Position numbers and translations under genes: made by a program
In this document: positions 1 through 4,922 of the stretch, piece by piece
Layout: each line of letters starts with the position of its first letter
Position numbering within the stretch: the first letter of the stretch is position 1
Notes under the pieces: model-generated
What the model was told of the DNA's origin: nothing
Seen by the model: only the letters and a program-made list of their open reading frames with translations
The model's database searches: none
Assembly: GCA_003517845.1 (NCBI GenBank)
Contig: DOZU01000194.1
Span: 1-6,881 of the forward strand
Length of the DNA stretch: 6,881 nucleotides
Source of the DNA: Clostridiales bacterium
Lineage (GTDB): Bacteria > Bacillota > Sulfobacillia > UBA995
Reading direction: 5' to 3'

Positions 1-606
1 CCACCCGGCCGCCGGGCTGTCGATGCCGCCGGATAGGAGCAGGATCGCCTTGCCGGAACTGCCGACCGGCAGGCCGCCCGGCCCCCGGTAGCTACGCGCA
101 TAGGCGTAGGCGCCTTCCTCCCGGACCTCGACTTCGACCGTGATCTCGGGGCGGTGCAGGTCGACCCGCAGGCGCGGTTCCGATCGCAGGAGGTCAGCCC
201 CCAGGACCTGGTTGAGTTCCATCGAGTTCACGGGGAAACGCTTATCCGCCCGGCGCGCTGCTACCCGGAAGCGGACGGCATGGTCGGCGGGGAAGTCGTT
301 CAGCGCCTCGCCCAGGACCTGCCGGCTCGCGGCCGCGAGGGAATCCAGGTCGGCCTCAACTTGCAAGGCTGGAGACAACCCCACCACCCCAAATACCCGG
401 CTGAGGCGGCCGACGGCTTCTCCCGCGGAAATCGAACTCAGGTCAAGCAAGAACCGGCCGCTCACTCGCTGGATCCAGGGAACGCCCCCTGGCAAATCCG
501 CCAGGGCTCCCTTGAGGCGGTCGATCAGCAAGCGCTCGAAGAAGCGCCGGTTGCCCCCTTTGAGGCCGATTTCGCCGAATTTGATTAGCAGCACCGACTT
601 GCTCAT
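1..606 (-). CDS. thiI: tRNA 4-thiouridine synthase ThiI, N-terminal part (cut by left window edge)
   Basis: ThiI adenylates U8 of tRNA in the cytoplasm and replaces its oxygen with sulfur to make 4-thiouridine; in many bacteria it also serves thiamin thiazole synthesis. I translated the reverse strand from the ATG at 606-604: 202 codons stay open to the window edge. Seen: an N-terminal KFGEIGLKGGNR segment (residues 9-20) typical of ThiI, a region at about 60-165 where the THUMP RNA-binding domain is expected, and GGLPVGSSGKAILLLSGGID (178-197 with the next residue), containing the PP-loop SGGIDSP at 192-198 that binds ATP. The rest of the pyrophosphatase domain, and any rhodanese domain, lie outside. 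The start overlaps the stop of the cysteine desulfurase gene as ATGA, and only a weak AAGG lies 11 bases upstream, so translation is probably coupled to that gene. Identity is very secure; only the far end is unknown. Confidence 0.95.
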   Translation of the reverse strand, partial: MSKSVLLIKFGEIGLKGGNRRFFERLLIDRLKGALADLPGGVPWIQRVSGRFLLDLSSISAGEAVGRLSRVFGVVGLSPALQVEADLDSLAAASRQVLGEALNDFPADHAVRFRVAARRADKRFPVNSMELNQVLGADLLRSEPRLRVDLHRPEITVEVEVREEGAYAYARSYRGPGGLPVGSSGKAILLLSGGIDSPAAGW

Positions 607-1829
607 CGGCGGGTGAACCTTCGCAGATCGGCGACCGCCCCGACCAACGCCGATAGGAAATGGTCGATCTCGCTCGCGGTGGTCGTCCATCCGAGACTCA
701 CTCGGATCGAGCTGTCCGCCATGCCCGGCTCGACCCCCATGGCTTCCAGGACGTGGCTTGGTCCTCGCTTGTGGCTGGAGCAGGCGGCCCCGGTTGCCAC
801 GTATACGCCCTCCGCTTCAAGACAGTGGAGAAGCACTTCCCCGGGGGCGCCGGGGAAAGAAAAATTGACGATATGAGGGGCGGCGGAAGGTCGGTCCGCC
901 TCGCCGGGAAGCCCCGGGTCGACGGTCCAGGCCGGGCCGTTGAGTCGGGCATCCCCAATGGAGCTGAGGACTTCTTTGATGAGGTGACCGCGCAGCTCGC
1001 CCATGGTCCGCAAGGTCGCCGGCAATTCGGCCAGGGCCAGGTCGACCGCCAATCCCATCCCGGCGATGCCGGGGACATTCTCCGTCCCTGAGCGGCGGCC
1101 GCTTTCCTGCCCGCCGCCGGCAAGCAGCGGGCGCAAGACGACGCCGGAGCGGACGAACAGCGCTCCGACCCCCTTGGGTCCGCCGAGCTTGTGACCGCTG
1201 AAGCTGGCCAGGTCGGCATGCCGGCAGAGGCCGTCCAGAGGGATCCGGCCCAGCGCCTGGACGGCGTCGACATGCAGGAAGGGGCGGGGACCGGCGGGAC
1301 GCGCCTCAGTCAGGGTGCGCGCGACTTCCTCGACCGGCTGGATGGACCCGACCTCATTATTCACCATCATGATGCTGACCAGCACCGTATCCGGGGCCAG
1401 GTGGCGGCGGACGTCCGCCGCCCCGACGACCCCTTGCGGCCCGGGTGCTAGTCGGGTGACACGGTACCCCTCGCTTTCGAGTTCGGCCGCGACCGCCAGC
1501 ACCGAAGGATGTTCGATGGCCGTCGTCACGACATGCTTGCCTCGCCGGGGGAGCCCGCGCAGGACGCCTCTGATCGCGAGATTATTGCTCTCCGTGCCGC
1601 CGGACGTGAATACGATCTCCTTCGGATCGGCATGAACCGCTCGCGCCACGGCCTCCCGTGCCCGGGCCACGATGCGCTCGGCGGCCACTCCCTTGCGATG
1701 GAGGGAGGACGGGTTGCCGAAGTCGGCGCTCATCGCCTGCCGCACCGCCTCAAGCGCCTCGGCCCGCACCGGCGAAGTGGCTGCGTGGTCCAGGTATGCT
1801 TCGCTCCGGCGTTCCGGCGGCAAGAACAA
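603..1829 (-). CDS. Cysteine desulfurase, NifS/IscS family (NifZ-like by context)
   Basis: PLP enzyme that converts L-cysteine to L-alanine and leaves a persulfide sulfur on its own cysteine for transfer to acceptors. The 408-residue frame has the class V aminotransferase landmarks in order: YLDHAATSP (12-20), FTSGGTESNN (74-83), IEHPSV with PLP-stacking His107, HVDAVQ with Asp188 and Gln191, SGHK with the Schiff-base Lys214, RSGTEN (246-251), and GAACSSHKRGPSHVL with catalytic Cys350 in a long mobile loop of the IscS/NifS (group I) type. Length is normal for the family. The first codon is TTG at 1829 and an in-frame TGA lies just upstream. AAGGGGGG (1837-1830) abuts this TTG but sits 6-7 bases before a second TTG at 1823, so 1823 may be the true start. 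The ATGA overlap with thiI matches Bacillus nifZ-thiI, where NifZ passes sulfur to ThiI. A role in general Fe-S cluster assembly cannot be excluded. Confidence 0.95.
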   Translation of the reverse strand: MFLPPERRSEAYLDHAATSPVRAEALEAVRQAMSADFGNPSSLHRKGVAAERIVARAREAVARAVHADPKEIVFTSGGTESNNLAIRGVLRGLPRRGKHVVTTAIEHPSVLAVAAELESEGYRVTRLAPGPQGVVGAADVRRHLAPDTVLVSIMMVNNEVGSIQPVEEVARTLTEARPAGPRPFLHVDAVQALGRIPLDGLCRHADLASFSGHKLGGPKGVGALFVRSGVVLRPLLAGGGQESGRRSGTENVPGIAGMGLAVDLALAELPATLRTMGELRGHLIKEVLSSIGDARLNGPAWTVDPGLPGEADRPSAAPHIVNFSFPGAPGEVLLHCLEAEGVYVATGAACSSHKRGPSHVLEAMGVEPGMADSSIRVSLGWTTTASEIDHFLSALVGAVADLRRFTRR

Positions 1830-1837
1830 CCCCCCTT
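1830..1837 (-). promoter_or_regulatory. Ribosome binding site deciding the desulfurase start
   Basis: The minus strand reads AAGGGGGG directly before TTG at 1829 and 6-7 bases before a second in-frame TTG at 1823. The spacing favours 1823 as the start, which would shorten the protein by two residues. No in-frame ATG exists between the upstream TGA and residue 33. Confidence 0.5.
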
Positions 1838-1857
1838 GGCCGTATCATCTGGACTTC

Positions 1858-1886
1858 ATCTTACTACTGGTCGAGCGTCACTTCAA
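1858..1886 (-). promoter_or_regulatory. Sigma-A/sigma-70-like promoter for the desulfurase-thiI operon
   Basis: Read on the minus strand there is TTGAAG (1886-1881), exactly 17 bases, then TAAGAT (1863-1858). Each box matches its consensus (TTGACA, TATAAT) at 4 of 6 positions with the best spacing. A transcript would start near 1851, giving a leader of about 20 nt ending in the AAGGGGGG ribosome binding site. Position, spacing and strand all fit. It is predicted by eye only. Confidence 0.5.
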
Positions 1887-1960
1887 CCGCCGGGAGTGCG
1901 GGCCCGCGGATAGCCGGCCTCTGCGAGCGGCAAACTCTGGAACAGTTTCTCCCGTACGGG

Positions 1961-1965
1961 GGAGG
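1961..1965 (+). promoter_or_regulatory. Ribosome binding site for the YetF-family gene
   Basis: GGAGG lies 9 bases before the ATG at 1975. This marks that ATG as the start, although the frame stays open further upstream. A perfect 10-base palindrome, CCCGTACGGG (1951-1960), sits immediately before it; whether it means anything is unknown. Confidence 0.7.
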
Positions 1966-1974
1966 CGGACCCGC

Positions 1975-2664
1975 ATGCAAGTCCTCCTGGTCATCGGCAG
2001 GACCTTCCTGATGTACGGGCTGGTGCTCGTGGTCATGAGGACCATGGGCAAGCGGGAACTGGGACAGCTTTCCCCCTTCGACCTGGTGGTCGCGGTGATG
2101 ATCGCCGAGTTGGCGGCCATTCCCCTGGAACAAGTCGATGCCCCCCTCCTCCCCGGGATGATCGCCATCCTCACCTTGGCGGGACTGGAGATCCTGCTGG
2201 CCAGAACGTCGCTCGCCGGCATCGCCGCGCGGCGGATCATCTCCGGAAGACCTAGCCTGATCATCGCCCGGGGGAAACTGGTCGAGGAGGAGATGCGGCG
2301 ACTCAACTACAACCTCGACGATCTCCTGGCGCAGCTAAGGCGGAAGGGGCACTTCGGTCCGGCGGAGGTTGAATGGGCCGTGCTGGAGTGTTCGGGTGAC
2401 CTTTCGATCATCCCGGTCGGCAACCAGCGGCCGGTAGTCACGGGCGACCTGGGCGTCGCCACCGGGGATGAGCGGCTTCCCCGGGCCATCATCCTGGACG
2501 GGGAACTCGATCGGGAGGCGTTGACGGCCGCGGGGTTGACCAGGGAGCAACTGCTGGACCAAGTGAAGCGGAAAGGGGCAAAGGACATCCGAGGTGTCCT
2601 GTTCGCCGGCACCGACCGTCAGGGCGAGTTGTATGTGCAGTTGAAAGCCCGCCGGCGCCATTAG
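1975..2664 (+). CDS. DUF421/YetF-family membrane protein
   Basis: A 229-residue member of the YetF/YcaP (DUF421) family, whose biochemical role is not well defined; in spore-forming Firmicutes such proteins are often multicopy and some are linked to spores or stress. Hydrophobic segments lie at about 3-22, 35-50 and 58-78, so the N-terminus is in the membrane. The family signature MGKRELGQLSPFDLV (24-38) follows the first segment. The soluble C-terminal part has the usual pattern: GRPSLIIARGKLVEEEMRRL (91-110), then the leucine-rich LDDLLAQLRRKGHF (114-127), then EVEWAVLECSGDLSII (131-146). Length is typical. I chose the ATG at 1975 because GGAGG precedes it and homologous sequence begins there; the open frame back to 1672 runs antisense through the desulfurase gene. 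The gene is divergent from the desulfurase across about 145 bases. The HD-GYP gene follows 79 bases downstream on the same strand, so the two may be co-transcribed. Confidence 0.9.
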   Translation: MQVLLVIGRTFLMYGLVLVVMRTMGKRELGQLSPFDLVVAVMIAELAAIPLEQVDAPLLPGMIAILTLAGLEILLARTSLAGIAARRIISGRPSLIIARGKLVEEEMRRLNYNLDDLLAQLRRKGHFGPAEVEWAVLECSGDLSIIPVGNQRPVVTGDLGVATGDERLPRAIILDGELDREALTAAGLTREQLLDQVKRKGAKDIRGVLFAGTDRQGELYVQLKARRRH

Positions 2665-2717
2665 CCGGGGCAACCCCTAAACCATCCGCCCTTGCCTGCC
2701 GATAGGGGTAGAGGGGA

Positions 2718-2730
2718 CCGCCTCAGGCGG
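2718..2730. repeat. Small inverted repeat between the YetF-family and HD-GYP genes
   Basis: CCGCCT and AGGCGG are perfect 6-base arms around one C. No T-run follows, so it is not a classical terminator. The same gap also holds a GGGG-CAA-CCCC mini-hairpin (2667-2677) right after the YetF-family stop. Either might slow read-through, but both are short and could be chance in GC-rich DNA. Confidence 0.3.
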
Positions 2731-2743
2731 CTTCCCGGGGGCA

Positions 2744-3457
2744 GTGGCGGAGGTGTCACCCTTGGGTCTTGGTCCATGGACCCTGGTATGCGAGGGAGCG
2801 GCGGCGCAGATGGCGCTCGGGCGGGCAGGCCTGCTGGAGTCACGCCCGGCCGTCCGCCGGGCGAAGTTACCCCGGTCGGATGCGTTGCCTCCCTACGGAG
2901 AGTTGTTGCGGCCGGTACGCGCGCTCCTCGACATCCAGGAATGCCACTCTCCCGGCCACGCCGCGCGGGTCGCCACACTAGCCGAGCGCCTGGCCGAGCG
3001 CCTTGGTCTCGGGCCGAACCAGCGGCTTCATCTCCGACTGGCCAGCCTCGTCCACGATCTCGGCAAGGCCTGCGTACCGGCGAGCGTCCTCGCCAAGCCT
3101 GCTCCGCTAACGGCTGAGGAGCGGCAGCTTGTCCAGCAGCACCCGGTCCTTTCCGCCGCCATAGTCGGCCTGATCACCGACAGGCGCGACGTCGTGGAAG
3201 CCGTCTTACATCATCACGAATGGTGGGACGGGACTGGCTACCCGCATGGGTCGCGTGGGGAAGAAATCCCCCTGCTGGCCCGCATCCTCTGCCTCGTGGA
3301 CAGCTATGACGCCATGACTTGCGACCGGCCCTATCGTCCCCGGCCCCTCACCAGCGAGGAAGCCCAAGCAGAACTGGCCTGGGGGGCCGGCACCCAGTTT
3401 GAGCCCGCGCTAGTAAGGCTGTTCCTCGCCGTCATGGCGGGGGCGGTTTTGATGTAG
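2744..3457 (+). CDS. Stand-alone HD-GYP domain protein, probable cyclic-di-GMP phosphodiesterase
   Basis: HD-GYP proteins are metal-dependent hydrolases that usually degrade cyclic-di-GMP in the cytoplasm. In the 237-residue frame the domain covers about 54-230 with its metal residues in place: His72 in the first helix, HDLGK (104-108), His133 in QQHP, HHEWWDGTGYP (157-167) carrying the defining GYP, and LVDSYDAMTCDRPYRP (184-199) with Asp186 and Asp189. It ends with GAGTQFEPALV, the usual last helix. There is no receiver, PAS, GAF or transmembrane part; the first 50 residues match nothing I recognise. The start is uncertain: GTG at 2744 is the outer limit, while ATG at 2810 (residue 23) has AGGGAG 11 bases upstream and loses no conserved residue. 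The last four codons and the TAG lie inside an interspersed repeat, so the native C-terminus may have been replaced. The target nucleotide is inferred from the family. Confidence 0.88.
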   Translation: MAEVSPLGLGPWTLVCEGAAAQMALGRAGLLESRPAVRRAKLPRSDALPPYGELLRPVRALLDIQECHSPGHAARVATLAERLAERLGLGPNQRLHLRLASLVHDLGKACVPASVLAKPAPLTAEERQLVQQHPVLSAAIVGLITDRRDVVEAVLHHHEWWDGTGYPHGSRGEEIPLLARILCLVDSYDAMTCDRPYRPRPLTSEEAQAELAWGAGTQFEPALVRLFLAVMAGAVLM

Positions 3458-3518
3458 GGGCGCGTTTCGAACCGAGGGCCGGTCTTGATGTAGGGGCGGG
3501 TTCGGAACCCGCCCCTAC
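3445..3518. repeat. Interspersed GTAGGGGCG palindromic repeat: half copy plus full copy
   Basis: GGTTTTGATGTAGGGGCG (3445-3462) recurs as GGTCTTGATGTAGGGGCG (3481-3498), 17 of 18 identical and exactly 36 bases apart. The second copy continues into a perfect palindrome (3490-3518); the first has only the left arm and then GTTTCGAACC. Similar GTAGGGGCGGGTT...AACCCGCCCCTAC palindromes are, as I recall, dispersed in many copies in several bacterial phyla. That makes this a small repeat element rather than coding sequence. It overlaps the 3' end of the HD-GYP gene. Confidence 0.75.
3490..3518. terminator. Perfect 14-bp-arm hairpin between convergent genes
   Basis: Arms GTAGGGGCGGGTTC (3490-3503) and GAACCCGCCCCTAC (3505-3518) are perfectly complementary around one G; in RNA a loop of three or more bases would form at the tip. 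It lies between the HD-GYP stop at 3457 and the stop of the minus-strand PaaK-like gene at 3545, where a bidirectional terminator is useful. No T-run flanks it on either strand, so termination is possible but unproven. Confidence 0.45.
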
Positions 3519-3544
3519 GGTCGATGCTCCTCCGCGTCCGATGC

Positions 3545-4879
3545 TCATCCGGCATTGAAGGTGACTCGTTCCTCCCTGGGCTCCCGATCGGTTGCCAGGC
3601 GGCGCTGAAGCTCCGCCGCGGCGAGGACCTCCACCCGATCCGGCTCGTATCCCAGCGTACCCCTTACCAGCCGTCGCAATTCGGCGTGCATCCGCTCCGG
3701 GTCCGCCCCCGGGTCAGCCGGCGAGGCGGCAACCGTCAGTTTTCCCTCCGCCAAGGCGAGTTGCCATAGCCCTACCACCTCACAGGCATCAAGCGCTTGG
3801 CGCAGACCGGCGACGGGGATTTCTCGCGCCGGGTAGACCAGAGAGCCCAGTCGAGGGACTCGCGTGCCGCAGGCGGGGCAGGGGGTGGTCGTGATGCCGC
3901 CCTCCACGATGTCGCCCGTGCGGTAGCGCAAGAGGAAAGTGGCCCGCGCGTCGAGATGGGTGAGGACGAGTTCTCCGGTCTCTCCTTCTCCCCGGCGCTC
4001 TCCGGTAACCGGGTCGACGATCTCCAGGAACTCGAAGTCAGGGTAGGTGTGGTGACCGTGGCCGCCGCGGCACTCCGCCCAACCCGCCTTCGCCTCGGTC
4101 AGGAGGTAGACGTCGTGGACGGCCTCGGGAAGGGCCGGCGCCCCCACGGCGGCCAGAGCCTCGCTCAAACGCCGGCGCGTGCCGGCTGTGGCCGGCTCGC
4201 CCGTGATCAACACCCGCTCCAGCTTCTCCAGCCGGACCCCCTGTCGTGCGCCCACGTTCAAGGCGTAGGTGAGGAAGTTGGGGCACCCGACCAGGGTAGC
4301 GGCCCGGGTATTGGCCAGGGCCGTCAGCGTCTTGTCCACATCCATCACCCGCGGGCCGCCCGTCTGGACGGCGGTGATGCCCTGATCGAGCGTCGCCGCC
4401 GCGATCTGCCAGAAGGACAGGTATGGTCCGTAGGGCACGGCGTTGACGAGGGGGCGTTCCCCGTTGACCCCGGCAATCTGGAACAGTCGACGGCCGGCCG
4501 CTGCCGTCTGCTCGAGATCATGACGGCTATAGAAGATCGGCGTGAGGGGAGTGGTCCGGCCTCCGGCGAAAAATGCCTGAACGGGACGGGTTTTGTCCGT
4601 TGGGGGAGCCCCGCCCGCATCCCGTTCCAGGCAGAATAGGAATGGGCCGCCTTCTTGCCGGCAAAGCTGCGCCACCGCCTCCCGGTCGGTGAAGGGCAGT
4701 CGAGTGAGATGGTCGGTACGGGACAGATCGTCTGGCCCCAGTCCGGCCTGCTGCATCAGCTGGCGGTAATGGCGGTGATGGGGGTATACGAGTTCCCGGA
4801 CGGCGCGGGCCAGGGCACGATCCTGCATCGTCCGGATTTCCGCAGGGTTCATCCTACGAAGTTTGGCATAGTTCAACAC
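3545..4879 (-). CDS. PaaK-like adenylate-forming family protein, divergent and probably degenerate (paralogue B)
   Basis: A 444-residue relative of phenylacetate-CoA ligase (PaaK/CapK group). It shares landmarks with the 488-residue protein encoded just upstream: RTMQDRAL (16-23), LPFTDREAV (61-69), NAVPYGPYLSFWQ (146-158), LLTEAKAGWAEC (259-270), HHTYPDFEF (276-284), the RYRTGD core motif (318-323) and CPACGTRVPRL (334-344). Family members activate carboxylic acids as acyl-AMP and usually transfer them to CoA. Here the phosphate loop reads GGRTTPLTP (106-114), without the usual Lys/Arg. The hinge segment with KIKG in the neighbour is missing, leaving the C-terminal part about 20 residues shorter. 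The tail has no lysine where the neighbour has ELKEKR. Catalysis is therefore doubtful; a regulatory or structural partner is an alternative. The GTG at 4879 has GGAGG 10 bases upstream; ATG at 4852 is a weaker option. It lies 27 bases after the upstream gene, so one operon is likely. Confidence 0.85.
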   Translation of the reverse strand: MLNYAKLRRMNPAEIRTMQDRALARAVRELVYPHHRHYRQLMQQAGLGPDDLSRTDHLTRLPFTDREAVAQLCRQEGGPFLFCLERDAGGAPPTDKTRPVQAFFAGGRTTPLTPIFYSRHDLEQTAAAGRRLFQIAGVNGERPLVNAVPYGPYLSFWQIAAATLDQGITAVQTGGPRVMDVDKTLTALANTRAATLVGCPNFLTYALNVGARQGVRLEKLERVLITGEPATAGTRRRLSEALAAVGAPALPEAVHDVYLLTEAKAGWAECRGGHGHHTYPDFEFLEIVDPVTGERRGEGETGELVLTHLDARATFLLRYRTGDIVEGGITTTPCPACGTRVPRLGSLVYPAREIPVAGLRQALDACEVVGLWQLALAEGKLTVAASPADPGADPERMHAELRRLVRGTLGYEPDRVEVLAAAELQRRLATDREPREERVTFNAG

Positions 4880-4889
4880 GTCCTGTGAT

Positions 4890-4894
4890 CCTCC
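4890..4894 (-). promoter_or_regulatory. Ribosome binding site for PaaK-like paralogue B
   Basis: The minus strand reads GGGGGAGG, with GGAGG at 4894-4890, 10 bases before the GTG at 4879. A second AGGA (4884-4881) is only one base from that GTG. The strong site supports translation from GTG rather than from the internal ATG at 4852. Confidence 0.6.
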
Positions 4895-4922
4895 CCCGCG
4901 GCCGGGTTACACCCGCGGCCGG
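4895..4922. repeat. 11-bp direct repeat at the junction of the two PaaK-like genes
   Basis: CCCGCGGCCGG occurs at 4895-4905 and again at 4912-4922, a period of 17 bases. One copy lies in the last codons of the upstream gene and the other in the 27-base spacer, bordering the G-rich ribosome binding site of the next gene. On the mRNA the stop codon region can also form a small CGGGT-GTA-ACCCG stem. It may simply be a local duplication. Confidence 0.5.

Noticed and set aside
140..616. Two overlapping plus-strand open frames opposite thiI
   Set aside because: Reverse-strand translation gives an unmistakable ThiI with a PP-loop; the plus-strand frames are low-complexity arginine/proline-rich shadows of GC-rich DNA.
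1951..1960. CCCGTACGGG as a regulator binding site
   Set aside because: A 10-base palindrome is expected fairly often in GC-rich DNA, and it matches no operator I know.
1672..1974. 101-codon upstream extension of the YetF-family frame
   Set aside because: It runs antisense through the start of the desulfurase gene and has no family similarity; GGAGG before the ATG at 1975 fixes the start.
2674..2708. CCCCTA...TAGGGG stem in the gap before the HD-GYP gene as a terminator or riboswitch
   Set aside because: Only 6 base pairs around a 23-base loop, no T-run and no known riboswitch core.
3522..3546. CGATGCTC direct repeat (3522-3529 and 3539-3546) as a target-site duplication of the palindromic repeat
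   Set aside because: Both copies lie on the same side of the repeat rather than flanking it, so they do not mark an insertion.
3331..3555. Minus-strand 74-codon frame with a repeated RPYIKT peptide
   Set aside because: The repeated peptide is just the translation of the interspersed DNA repeat, and the rest is antisense to the HD-GYP gene.
3797..4639. Plus-strand 280-codon frame opposite PaaK-like B
   Set aside because: No recognisable motif; the minus strand aligns along its whole length with the neighbouring PaaK-like protein.
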